A stretch of 64,000 nt of DNA, taken from positions 23,182,899 to 23,246,898 of the forward strand of contig CM055111.1 in the NCBI GenBank assembly GCA_029204225.1, given 5' to 3'. Made by a program: the position numbers and the translations under genes. Positions 10,892 to 20,281 of the stretch are shown here, one piece after another (the stretch's first letter is position 1; each line of letters opens with the position of its first letter). The stretch comes from Diphasiastrum complanatum (taxonomy: Eukaryota; Streptophyta; Lycopodiopsida; Lycopodiales; Lycopodiaceae). The notes beneath the pieces are model-generated. The model saw only the letters and a list, made by a program, of their open reading frames with translations. It made no database searches and was not told the DNA's origin.

Positions 10892-12068
10892 ATGGCGATT
10901 GTATTCAAAACGCACCCAAAGCCAGTGATACCAGTATTACAACCACTAGTTGTTCGAGAGCGAATTGAAGGTCTTCTTCAATTTAACCCACAAGTAATTC
11001 TTACTGACTTGTGTTATGAGCTGATCCCAATTTGGGGGAAACGGAAAAAGGACATATTTCCACTACTGTTCGTAATCAAGAGATTGTTATTACAGAAGGA
11101 TTTTACTATCGTGCCTTAGGATTGCCTATGGACGGCAGTATGCTAGTTAGTAAACCGGATTTTATCGCGGCGAGCGGAGTTTTCCAAGAAGAAGCTTATC
11201 TTGAGAAACGGAGATATAAACTCTCTTACATTAGAGATCCCAATCTCAAGAGCTTCGTTTGATTTGCTCTTGCTTCTATCTTTTTACCGAGGCAAGAGTA
11301 CACTATCTCAAATACAAATATGGGATACCTGCTGAGAGCTTTAAATGGAGAGCCGACTGTAAATTAGTAAAAATTAATCAGTTTTCCAAGCTGGGTCAGC
11401 AGATGGGTATTTTATGTATGCATGCTGGTGTGCTGACAGTGCAGGAAGACATCATGATTGCACTAGTGCTACCAGAGGTAGCCCCATCAATTGAGGCCAA
11501 ATCCCAGATGCAAACATCAAAGGCAACCACCGTAGCAGCCACATCATCATCATCAAGTCAAGGGAGCTCGGTGAGAATGACTTCGCCATCATCCCAGTAT
11601 ATGCCATTGACCAGCACAGACGAAAATAGGGATGCAGAAGAGGAAGCGGAGGACACAGCTAATCAGGAGTATAACCAGGCTGATATACCACAAGAGCCAG
11701 CACCACAAGGAGCAGAACAGCTTCTTGATGACCAGCAGGGTAGCGAAAGCGACGTCGAGGCACCAATCCTCGATGCCAAATTATATCAAAAGGTTTTTGA
11801 GTCACTACTGTCGGATACGCGGGCAGCTATTCAGCATCTTGCCAGCTTGGAGAAGGTATCCAAGAAGTCGGGATCAAAGTATGAAAGAATCCAAGCAAAC
11901 CTCACCCAGAGGGATACAGAGCTTAGCGAAACAAAGGCTGAGCTGGCCTATAAAAACGAAGAACTTGAAGCGGCCCAAGCAGAGCTGAGCAGGAAAAACA
12001 TCGAGCTTGAAGAAGCAAAAGGAAGGCAGGACGCTATGCTTGAAGTGTTGGAAGAAATACAAGAGTAG
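10892..12068 (+). pseudogene. Unrecognised coiled-coil gene, 5' two-thirds (copy E)
   Basis: I do not recognise this protein. Translation likely starts at ATG 10892 in a good context (ACCATGG). Domains in order: a globular part (VRERIEGLLQFNPQ, ITEGFYYRALGLPMDGSM, YKLSYIRDPNLKSFV), a second block ending MGILCMHAGVLTVQEDI, a Ser/Thr/Gln/Glu-rich linker, and a coiled coil (KNEELEAAQAELSRKNIELEE). Breaks: a +1 shift at the G-run near 11032, TGA at 11260, a short deletion near 11350 relative to copy F, and TAG at 12066. The TGA and TAG occur at the same positions in copy F (56270 and 57108), and the coiled coil continues in frame beyond the TAG. The FYYRALGLP region is faintly like domains seen in plant transposon-associated ORFs, but I cannot assign a family. 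Confidence 0.55.
11259..12068 (+). CDS. Longest open segment of copy E: linker plus coiled coil
   Basis: A 269-residue open frame; only the part after about residue 34 (KLVKINQFSKLG) matches copy F. Residues about 85-160 are low complexity (Ser, Thr, Gln, Glu, Ala). Residues about 175-269 form a coiled coil with Glu/Lys-rich heptads. Coiled-coil self-association is a plausible role; enzymatic motifs are absent. Confidence 0.45.
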   Translation: MICSCFYLFTEARVHYLKYKYGIPAESFKWRADCKLVKINQFSKLGQQMGILCMHAGVLTVQEDIMIALVLPEVAPSIEAKSQMQTSKATTVAATSSSSSQGSSVRMTSPSSQYMPLTSTDENRDAEEEAEDTANQEYNQADIPQEPAPQGAEQLLDDQQGSESDVEAPILDAKLYQKVFESLLSDTRAAIQHLASLEKVSKKSGSKYERIQANLTQRDTELSETKAELAYKNEELEAAQAELSRKNIELEEAKGRQDAMLEVLEEIQE

Positions 12069-12205
12069 TCCAATACCTTCAAAAGCAAAAATATACTGCT
12101 TAAACAACAACTTCAGACCCTGCAGACTTCTTTGCAGAAGGAGAGACGTGTTCGAACTACTCTTCATAGTAGTAATGTAGAGCTGAGTAACGAATATACA
12201 TTTTA

Positions 12206-12859
12206 GAATACCTAAGAACATTCAAAAATAATATTTTTTCAGCTCTGGATGAGTATTTGAATAAATTAGAATCAATTAACATTTTTGATGTGAAGGAAGT
12301 TGTCTCTAACTCTAAATCAGTTTTTTTCCGAGTTACTCATCAGTTATTATTCCCTGATCTATGGGAAATCTACACAGATTGGGAAGCTAACTATTCTCGT
12401 TATTTGGAGGAAGTAAAAACAAATAATATACTTCGCTCCACTAATCCAATAACTAGACCGTATTACACTTACAACCATGTAGATATTGCTTCTCTTATTT
12501 CGTATGCCCTCTTGTCTGTTCAACAACTGTACATTAAGGCAAAAAATTTTGAATATACATATGATGCCCTTTCGCTAACTGTCCCTTCTGCCGAGATGTT
12601 TGAAATCCTGACCGAGGATAGTTGGTATACGGATCTTGTTAATAATACATTAATTGATAACCCCCTCGCACCAATGGACAATCGAGAAATGGGGGTTTAT
12701 CCGAACTTGTCATTCCAAGAAGACTATAACCAAAAGAATAACTACTTTCTGGCAACAAAAGGAATGACATTGGAGCAAGTAAATGAAGAAAACGAAGCCC
12801 GAGCCAAGGCCATTTTCCATAGCAAGCTAGCCAGCCGAAAGCGACAAAGAAGGACATAA
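12206..12859 (+). CDS. Unrecognised coiled-coil gene, C-terminal domain (copy E)
   Basis: About 200 residues with motifs ESINIFDVKEVVS, HQLLFPDLWEIY, YLEEVKTNNILRSTNPITRP, IASLISYALLSVQQLYI and MTLEQVNEENEARAKAIF, ending in a basic tail RKRQRR. It aligns with 58100-58730. Compared with that copy, about 850 bp has been deleted at the join near 12200, removing the N part of this domain. The domain is mainly alpha-helical by eye. Function unknown. Confidence 0.5.
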   Translation, partial: EYLRTFKNNIFSALDEYLNKLESINIFDVKEVVSNSKSVFFRVTHQLLFPDLWEIYTDWEANYSRYLEEVKTNNILRSTNPITRPYYTYNHVDIASLISYALLSVQQLYIKAKNFEYTYDALSLTVPSAEMFEILTEDSWYTDLVNNTLIDNPLAPMDNREMGVYPNLSFQEDYNQKNNYFLATKGMTLEQVNEENEARAKAIFHSKLASRKRQRRT

Positions 12860-13023
12860 ACCAGTTGTTTGTGAGCTGCTGCACAGGTGAGGAAGGGGAT
12901 ATGTGGAGTCTTATGATCTCACATTATCCAAGTTTTGTCATATATTGTAAAAAAATTTCAATTTCTATATATGTAAAATGTGCTAAAGTGCCTAAATTCA
13001 TGTAAAGGCCTATTATGCACTTT
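12860..13023 (+). other. Conserved 3' flank of the unrecognised gene
   Basis: Sequence downstream of the stop (GAGGAAGGGGATATGTGGAG, then CCTAAATTCATGTAAAGGCC and GCACTTTGT) is conserved with 58785-58912. The two copies diverge right after GCACTTTGT, marking the end of the shared unit. Confidence 0.6.
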
Positions 13024-13800
13024 GTAAATTCATATTTTGAGTAGAAGTTGTGATGTTCTATAAGAGACGCAATAGAAGTTCAGAACCGACATTTGACGGT
13101 TCATAAGCGAGATTGAGGCTGAAGAACATTCCTATAAGAGGATCAAAATTGATTCCATCCTCACCTTCCAAATAGAGTAATTGGAGGTGGTCAATCTCTC
13201 ACTTTGCTCCAAGAGAAAGGATCCCTAGGAAGTCATTTTATCATGAGAAATTGATTTGTAATGGATCTAAACACAAACAATAGTTTTTCTTCTCTCTCCG
13301 AGGAGGATCCAATAATAGTGTCCAACCAATTCCAACTTGAGATCTTGCAACCAATATGTGAGATCAATCTCACTAGCTATGTCAATCTCTCTCAATCTAG
13401 ATCTAGCTTCTCTCTGAAGATGAAGCAAAACAAAATTTTGAGCAAAATCTTTCTAATCACATGTAAGGAACTCAAAGACTCCACAATACACTCAAATGCA
13501 CTTGATTTGAATGAAACTATGTGTCTATGGCTTGAAAATCAACCTAGAACTTCCCTAAACAAGATTGGCAAACAAAATCATGAGTTTTATGATGAAAAAA
13601 GCTAGATATGAGACTAAATTTGTGTCCAACTAGGTTGGGTGCCCTACTCACCTCACTTTGAAATTCTACAACTTCATCAAGACACATCCAATTGACATGA
13701 AATCAATTGCATCAGAAACTAGCTTTTCAACAAGCTATCATGCATTGGTTTTGGATCTATCTTGGAGAAACATCAACCACTCAAATTTTGGTGATCTCAC
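13024..13800. other. Unassigned stretch
   Basis: No recognised gene. A 114-residue frame at 13261-13605 is Ser/Asn/Leu-rich with no motif and probably spurious. Confidence 0.35.
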
Positions 13801-13809
13801 ATGTGTCTG

Positions 13810-14640
13810 AGTAGTATAGTCTGTATAGCCTTACCTACACCACCGGGTCCAGCCAATCAACAAATGGCTCACGTGAACCTAACAGCAGCGGAACCAGAGA
13901 TGCTACTACCACCTCAACCTGAGCAGCAGCAATGGTATGGACTGGATGAACCATTTATGGATCCCGTTATAAATGAATATATCGCGGCCTATGTAGCTCA
14001 AACTCAACATCAAGGCGGGAGAAATTATGGCCGCGACGGATGTGACGAAGGACACAGAATTGCAGAATGTCCTTACAAAGGAAAATATACATCCTTTTGT
14101 CGAGAATGCGGTTATGGACACTGCTACAAGAATTGTCCATTGAGACCTGAAACCAGTGCACCAATAAACTTCATTGCAATACAACAAGCAGCAGTTCCAG
14201 CGGGAATACCACCGGAAGGGCAACTTTTCCATGCCCCTGTGTTAGTTGTTACACGAGCATAGAAGAGGAAAGAAGTGACGCCCTCACCACCACCTTCGGT
14301 CACTGATGACCAACTCTCGACTTCAGCGCCATATCCAAATGTGAGGGAAGAAATAAGACAGTACCAGAATATACGACACTGTGTACAGAGAGCACAAGCA
14401 GAGGAGAAAGAGCAAGGAAAAGACAACCCTATGGAACCTCTAGCTGATGGCGAACGAGAACCACAAACGGGCTCACCATTGCACATTGATCAGAACGATC
14501 GGTTGCATCATCATGAACCACCTTTTCACATGGTGGAGTCCGAGGAACCACACACTGAAAGGCTCACACTCTTACTGGCGAGTCGTGTTAGTTTACCCCT
14601 CGGAGAACTACTACAAATTGCGCACAAGCTAAAAGCCCTT
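13810..14640 (+). pseudogene. Ty3/gypsy gag C-terminus and linker (copy G)
   Basis: The translation has a Pro/Gln-rich stretch (PPQPEQQQWYGLDEPFMDP), then two zinc-knuckle-like units: CDEGHRIAEC (first Cys of CX2CX3HX4C lost) and an intact CRECGYGHCYKNC. After a TAG at 14260 follows a Pro/Glu-rich region with PPFHMVESEEPHTERLTLLL and SLPLGELLQIAHKLKAL, which precedes the protease in the relative at 33.1-34 kb. Near 14640 the gypsy similarity stops and the unrecognised LTR-associated ORF begins. Gag zinc knuckles bind element RNA. Confidence 0.75.
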
Positions 14641-15585
14641 TGGCTAAGACACGAGACCAAGGCACAGACGCCGGTTCCAGCCATAGCCATGAGGAAGGAC
14701 AAGCCTCCTCATCAAGAGGCTCGCGCACCATATCTGCCAGCCAGGCCTTCAGATGCCCAAAGTCCATGGAGGAGAAAATCAATGAATTTCTAGCCAAGTA
14801 TCTCCATGAGTCCTCAAGAGGCGGCTGGCAGATCTCATTTTCGGCGCAAACAATAAAAGGCAACGAGCTGCAAGCACTACCCGCCCTCCAACTACAACTA
14901 GAGTGGCATCAGCAGCTCTTTGAATGGGACCCTGTGGCAACAGTTCTTTGAACAAGTCCGCAACAGCTACGGGTGAACGCACAGTTCCTACCGTGCACAC
15001 GACGATCCAAATGGGCAGAATGCGGCATCCTTCTAGACAAAATCATTATCCAGAACTTCAATTGGCCAAGAATTCCATCAGAGCACGGTTGGGGATGTAG
15101 ACGCCCAAAGGGCTCTCAACCTATTTGCAAATAAGTATTTCGACTGCCATGATCCAACAGTCCGCGCGACAACCACTTATGCCCAGGACTTAGAGCATTT
15201 AATGGGGATTGAAACCAAGTGGGACAATTTTCTCCCCCCCATATTCTGTGATCCTAATAAGGCGCTAGCCTCGGAAAAAGTCGAAGATCAGCTGTCAGTC
15301 GCTCGAGTCTATTATCAAGCTGCATTCATTGGCGATCCCTGGACGCGCAGATTCCAAGCATGGGTCGACCAAAACTGGCTAACCGGAGTCCACAAGTCCC
15401 TTCACACGTCCAAGGACTTGAAGAAAATGGACAAAATCAATTTCATGGAAGATGTCACGGGCTACCTGATCCACCAGAGGCGGGCCAAAATACTCTATAC
15501 TAAATCGAGAGAGTGCCAAGGGACCGGCACTACTTCAAGCCGTGGGTCCTGTTGGAGGTATTCCCGACATATTGTAAATAAATAA
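14641..15585 (+). pseudogene. Unrecognised LTR-associated ORF (copy G)
   Basis: Second copy of the family at 4.6-5.7 kb. It has SRGSRTISASQAFRCPKS, KINEFLAKYLHESSRGGWQI, KGNELQALP, then after frameshifts near 14930-15060 an open C part with MGIETKWDNFLPPIF, VARVYYQAAFIGDPWTRRFQ, WVDQNWLTGVHKSL and NFMEDVTGYLIHQRR, ending VNK at 15585. The open C part (15202-15585, 127 residues) is well preserved. The stop lies 15 bp before the LTR start at 15601, with no polypurine tract that I can see between them. Confidence 0.6.
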
Positions 15586-15600
15586 TATCGGTCAATACAA

Positions 15601-16371
15601 TGTGTTGCAAAGGCATGACATCTTGCACGTATAAGCCCATGGCCCAATGAGCATGCAAGTTGAGTTGTAAATAAAATAATAGACTTGGGTCCCTTTGTAA
15701 TTAAAATAAAACTTGAGGCCCAAAGTCAATTTTAAACTTAGAGTTTACTTTTTTTAGATTTGGGTCCAATTTTGGACTCATATGAGTCTTGTGATTTTTA
15801 TTGTACTTTTTGTGGACCCTTGGATCAAGTTGGGTCCAAGATGAATGGATAGGATCTATGTGAATATTAGCCAATAGGATTTTGGGGCAAGGGCCTTCCC
15901 CATTTATAAAAAGACAGAATTAGTACTCTAATTTCATGCTTAATGAGAAGGAGGAAACTCTACCATTTTTGGAAGAGAAGCATCCTCAGCTATTCGGTAC
16001 TTGCTAATGTTCTTGTTTGTGTTTTTCCATTGCTTTCTATTTTCATGCTTATTGGTTGTCATAGTTAATGTTTTTCCATTAGCAAGCATAAGGAGCATTT
16101 GAGCTAACCTCCACTCTCACTCTGACTCTCTACCTCTCTCTTTCTCTCTTCTCCTTTCAGTCTCTTTTATTCTTCCTTTTCCCTTTCACCGACAATCATG
16201 ATGAAGGTAGTTTAGGGGCGTAGGGTTAGGGGTGTATAGTGTTAATGGTGGTAGAGTTAGGAAAAAAGTAGGGAACTAACTAAAAGTAGCATATATTCAT
16301 AGTTAGGCACCTATCCAGTGATCCAACTGACAGGCAGGAGGGCTATACTACGCAAGATCTTCGACCCTATA
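15601..16371 (+). mobile_element. Gypsy-type LTR (771 bp)
   Basis: Begins TGTGTTGCAAAGG and ends near GACCCTATA (expected terminal CA mutated to TA). It holds a TATAAAAAG box at 15905-15913 and a CT-rich tract at 16130-16190. The 3' half matches the inverted LTR at 35630-36168. It follows copy G in the same orientation, so it would be a 3' LTR. Confidence 0.75.
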
Positions 16372-16524
16372 GGTCCACAAAAAGTACAATAACAATCACA
16401 AGATTCATGTGAGTCCAAAATTGGACCCAACTCTAAAAAATTAAACTCTAAGTTTAAAATTGACTTTGGGTCTCAAGTTTTATTTTAATTACAAAGGGGC
16501 CCAAGTCTATTATTTTATTTACAC
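16372..16524 (-). repeat. Inverted U3 fragment abutting the LTR
   Basis: From GGTCCACAAAAAGTAC to TATTATTTTATTTACA this is the reverse complement of about 15675-15827 inside the adjacent LTR. It starts directly at the LTR's right end, so the locus has an LTR followed by an inverted piece of its own U3 (arms about 150 bp, loop about 545 bp). Confidence 0.85.
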
Positions 16525-18280
16525 TCAGCATTTGGGTGCTCGTGAAAGATTGTGAACAACCGTAAAAAAATTTTTTTTAACAAAACCGAAAATTTTTCTC
16601 AGGCAGGGAATAGGTAAAGAGAGGAAGAAGTCGACCGAAGGAGAGAGAGAGAGAGAGAGAGAGAGAGGAGGTAACAGAAGCGAAGGAGAGAAAGGATGTA
16701 ACCTAACCAACGTCGCGAGTAAAGAGAGAGGGAAGGTAACCGAAGCAGGTAGAACGGGTAGAGAGAGTGGGTTATGCGATGGCGAAGACAACGAAAAGCA
16801 TATGATAATCATGGAAAAAACAGGATCTTCACAACTGATGCGTGAGTTTTCCATGAAGCCAATGATCAGATGTAGAAACCCGCATTTTGTGTTTGATGGT
16901 CGCAATGTCACAAGGCAACGATCTGCTTCTCAAGAAACTAGTACTGGTGTGGTGGTGACTCCAAATTTGATAGGAGAACAACTGTGTTCTACAAGTTTTC
17001 AATAGCTGACCATGGCACACAAGGCAATCGTTTTACCTTGTGTAGTTCTGCTTGACGTTTGTTATAATATGCTCCTGATTGCTGAATGAGCAGAGCAAAA
17101 CAGCTAAAAAAAATAGCCGTCTTATCCGATAGCAGGCAACAATACATGCATTATTGCAAGTTGCGATTGGAATTGCGGTTCGTGGAGATGTTCATGTAAT
17201 TATTTCTGCAGTTGCAACCATCAAAACTAAGCGGACGGTACAATTTGTTGACTGGTGCCTTACGGAATTCCAATGCGGAATCAATTAATAGCTTCCAACC
17301 GTCTTGCTTGGTGGCGATCTTGCCAAAGTGACAAAAAATTGACCGTGCCTAAGAAATGCGTAGAAGGGAAGGATGAAGAAATGCGTGGAGTGAGGAGCAA
17401 CCGAATGTAGAGAGAGAGCGGGGGTAGCGTGGAGAGTTGAGTAGGTTTAGGTTAGGGCCTTAGGGTTAGGATAGGTGTGTATGGTTAGGGTCGGAAAGGT
17501 AGCATAGTTTTTTTTTTATATTTAAATTGAACATCAAACTGAAAAATGTGAAAAAAAATTACAAAGAAAACGAAACTTCAGATCTGAAAATTTGAAGTGC
17601 TTCTCTCTCACTTGGAAAAAATTCACAATTTTTTTCAAAATTCTAGCAATTCTGACCCATCTCCACTAATTTAATCATAACTTTCTCGATATTGATCCAA
17701 ATCAAACAAACTCAGTACTTCTGAAAAGCTAACAACAAGCTCTATTAGCCTATAAGATCAGATCAATGATTGAATGTGATTTGATAGGTCAATTTAACAA
17801 CAGAACATGACTAAATGAAAAAAGAAAATTAACAAAACTAGAGCTAGGAATCAAGAATTGTCACAACTTTTTGGATACTAATCCAAATGACCTGCCATAT
17901 GGATCAGATAAAAGCTAAGACAATGCTCTAAAATCCTATGGAAAGAAACTTGAAATAGAGACTCAGATCAAATCTGAAAAATTCAAATTAAGTGAAAGCA
18001 AAATTCTAGTCATCTATTTTGACAGCTTTTGGAAAAAGTGCAATAAATTTTGCATTTCTTATCCAAATGCCTTGAAAATTGGTGCAAAAGAAACTAAAAC
18101 AAATCTCTACAAACATATTAAATCAAATTAATAATGAAAAACAAATTTGAATGTCAAAAATTTGTCTGAATAGAACTAAAAAATTCAAAGTCAAAAATTA
18201 GCAAAAAGAAAACTACAAAAACAATAAACCCATCACATCTATTGGAATTCTCATAGAATCATCATGAATCATGGATCTAT
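16525..18280 (-). mobile_element. 5' leader and body of minus-strand initiator-Met-primed element (copy L2)
   Basis: Left of the primer site at 18281 lies about 700 bp of A-rich leader that aligns with 40.1-40.9 kb (shared CTCTCTCACTTGGAA, CCATCTCCACTAATTT, GCTAACAACAAGCTCTAT, ATTGGTGCAAA). Further left are purine-rich repeats with (GA)n at 16640-16669. I see no gag or pol domain. Either the coding part is deleted or the family is non-coding. Confidence 0.55.
16640..16669. repeat. (GA)n microsatellite
   Basis: About 15 GA units within purine-rich DNA that repeats GTAACCGAAG-like motifs. Confidence 0.9.
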
Positions 18281-18292
18281 GCTCTGATACCA
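18281..18292 (-). promoter_or_regulatory. Primer-binding site, initiator tRNA-Met
   Basis: The minus strand reads TGGTATCAGAGC, the canonical plant Ty1/copia primer site complementary to the 3' end of initiator tRNA-Met. It lies 5 bp from the LTR edge. Confidence 0.9.
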
Positions 18293-18297
18293 AGAAA

Positions 18298-18833
18298 TTT
18301 CATGTGGCAAATCCCAAACTAATAGCAATAGCAATGAAGTAAAGCTAGAAGCAAGAAGATAACAAAACATTCATGATAGCATATCAATAGAAAGCTAGAA
18401 ACAATGAGATCACAATGGAATTGCATTAGCAATGGAAGAAAGAGTACAATAAATGGAAATGGAGCATTGATTCATGTGGATAGAGCACATGAGACCTAAC
18501 AATGGAGATCCCTATGGCTCACATTCACAAGGAAGCTAGAAGCTCTCACTTGCAAATGAGCCAAAAGATCCACAAATTGATGTCTCTTGCTTAGTTATAG
18601 ACAATGATCTTACTTAACTAAACTTAACTATCTTGAGTGATAGTTAGTCTTTGTTAAGTATTATTCAAACTACATTGGACCCTTATTGGCCTATTATCCT
18701 TATTAGTTACTTTGAAGGGCCTAAAGAGGGAACCGCCTTGTTCTTAAGGCTAATAGCTCCTTTTGGGCCTACAAAGCTTACAATGGATATTAAATTGCCT
18801 TGAAAAACACTGATGTACTAAAAGTACCTGACA
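18298..18833 (-). mobile_element. LTR of copy L2 (5' LTR, minus strand)
   Basis: About 536 bp, homologous to the LTRs at 40914-41436 (same orientation) and 47146-47669 (opposite). It starts on the minus strand TGTCAGGTACTTT and ends near ACATGAA, where the expected terminal CA has decayed. The right edge abuts a copia gag zinc knuckle directly. Confidence 0.85.
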
Positions 18834-18835
18834 TT

Positions 18836-19222
18836 GAGTGTATCCATTGCCATAAGAAAGGTCATGCGGCCGTGGATTGCCGCCAGAACCTGAGAAACAA
18901 ATCAACGCAGAACAGACAGGAGAACAACAATAGTTCATCCTATGCTGAGGAGCCCAAGAGCTCGAAAATGGGTGAAGAAAGATTGAACAAAAACTGTTCG
19001 ACTGCCTATATCTGTGAAGACGTGTGTGCAACATCAACATCTGACACACATGAGGTGATCCTAGATTCAGGAGCCACCTCACACTTTGTGACATCAAGAC
19101 AAATAATGTCTGATTTCAGAAGTGCAGATCCTTCAAGATTCATTATTCTTGGAGATGGATCTAAACATCAAGTGAACGGTATTGGTTCACTGTGGCTCAA
19201 CACCAATGGCAGAGACAGATGA
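18836..19222 (+). pseudogene. Copia gag zinc knuckle and protease
   Basis: CIHCHKKGHAAVDC (CX2CX4HX4C knuckle) is followed by a polar linker and the retropepsin active site LDSGATSHF. The frame stops at 19220 (TGA after NTNGRDR), where the protease would continue in another frame. The upstream gag is lost at the LTR junction; the apparent ATG at 18800 lies inside the LTR and is not a real start. Confidence 0.8.
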
Positions 19223-19379
19223 CTCGAAGACGTTCTGTTTGTGTCTACTCTGTAGCAAAACTTACTTTGTGGCAAAAAAAACTGATGTAGGGATGCGTGT
19301 GACATTTTGGGACAAAGCATGCAATGTGATTGACGCCAGCACCAGTACTCTGATCGCTCAAGGCAGAAGAAAAGGTAAC

Positions 19380-20215
19380 CTATATCATCTGAAGGTACGC
19401 CTACCTACAGATCAGGTGCATCGGGCTTATGATGATTCGCCAGAAACTCTGTGGCACATAAGACTATGCCACCAAGCAAGCCATCATGGAGCAATAATAG
19501 GGGTCAGCATCTCGAATGCAACCAGTTTGACCACTTGTGATGCATGTTTGAAGGGCAAGATGCCATGCACTCCATTCGTCAAAGACTCCTACAGAACGAT
19601 TAAGATTCTAGAGTTAGTGCATTCTGACATTTGTGGGCCTTCTAATGTGATCTCAGTAGGAGGTTCAAAATATTATATAATTTTCATTGATGATTATAGA
19701 AAACTTGCCAAAGTGTACTTTATTCAGAATAAATCTGAAGCACTTGATAAATTCATAGAATACGTGAATTGGACTGAAAGATGTACATGCAACAAAGTGA
19801 AGCAGATCAGAACAAATCGAGGTGGCGAATACATCTTGAATCGCTTCACTGACTTCTGTAATGATCGTGGTATCATTCACAAAAGGAGTGCAACCTACAC
19901 ACCGCAACACAATGGTGTTGCAGAATGAAAGAATAGGACCCTGATGGAAGCTGCCAGATGCATGATGGCCTACTTGAAAGCTCCAAGCGTACTGTGGACT
20001 GAAGCAGTAGCTATAGCCGCATACATCCAAAACGAGATAGGAAAGTCTGGTGTCCCTCACACAACACCACACGAGTTATGGTGGGGTAGAAAGCCCAATC
20101 TGTCTCACGTCAGAATCTTCGGTTGTGCAGCTTATGCACATATTCATGACAAGCTTCAAAAGAAACTTGATGAGAAAGCCCAGCAGGGATTTCTGGTAGG
20201 TTATGTAACAGATAT
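19380..20215 (+). pseudogene. Copia GAG-pre-integrase and integrase
   Basis: The GAG-pre-integrase zinc site is visible (LWHIRLCH and CDACLKGK), then the core: HSDICGP (first Asp), IRTNRGGEY where the second catalytic Asp is Asn, and QHNGVAE with the Glu followed by a TGA at 19926. It continues with LWTEAVAIAAYIQN and HELWWGRKPNLSHVRIFGC. Integrase would insert element cDNA into the genome. The Asp-to-Asn change and the stop mark it as inactive. Confidence 0.85.
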
Positions 20216-20281
20216 TGGAAGGCCAGTTGCATGATCCTCTAGAAGGTTGAAGGGGCGTTGCATAAGCCAAAAGGCATAATG

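Larger units (their letters stand above)
18834..20215 (+). mobile_element. Ty1/copia gag-protease-integrase fragment (copy I)
   Basis: Order gag knuckle, protease, GAG-pre-integrase, integrase is diagnostic of Ty1/copia. It starts at the LTR edge of L2 and ends near 20215 against an oppositely oriented gypsy RT. RT and RNase H are absent. The same family supplied the fragment at 2.8 kb. Confidence 0.85.

Noticed and set aside
13261-13605. 114-residue ORF
   Set aside because: No motif, low complexity, no copy elsewhere in the window.
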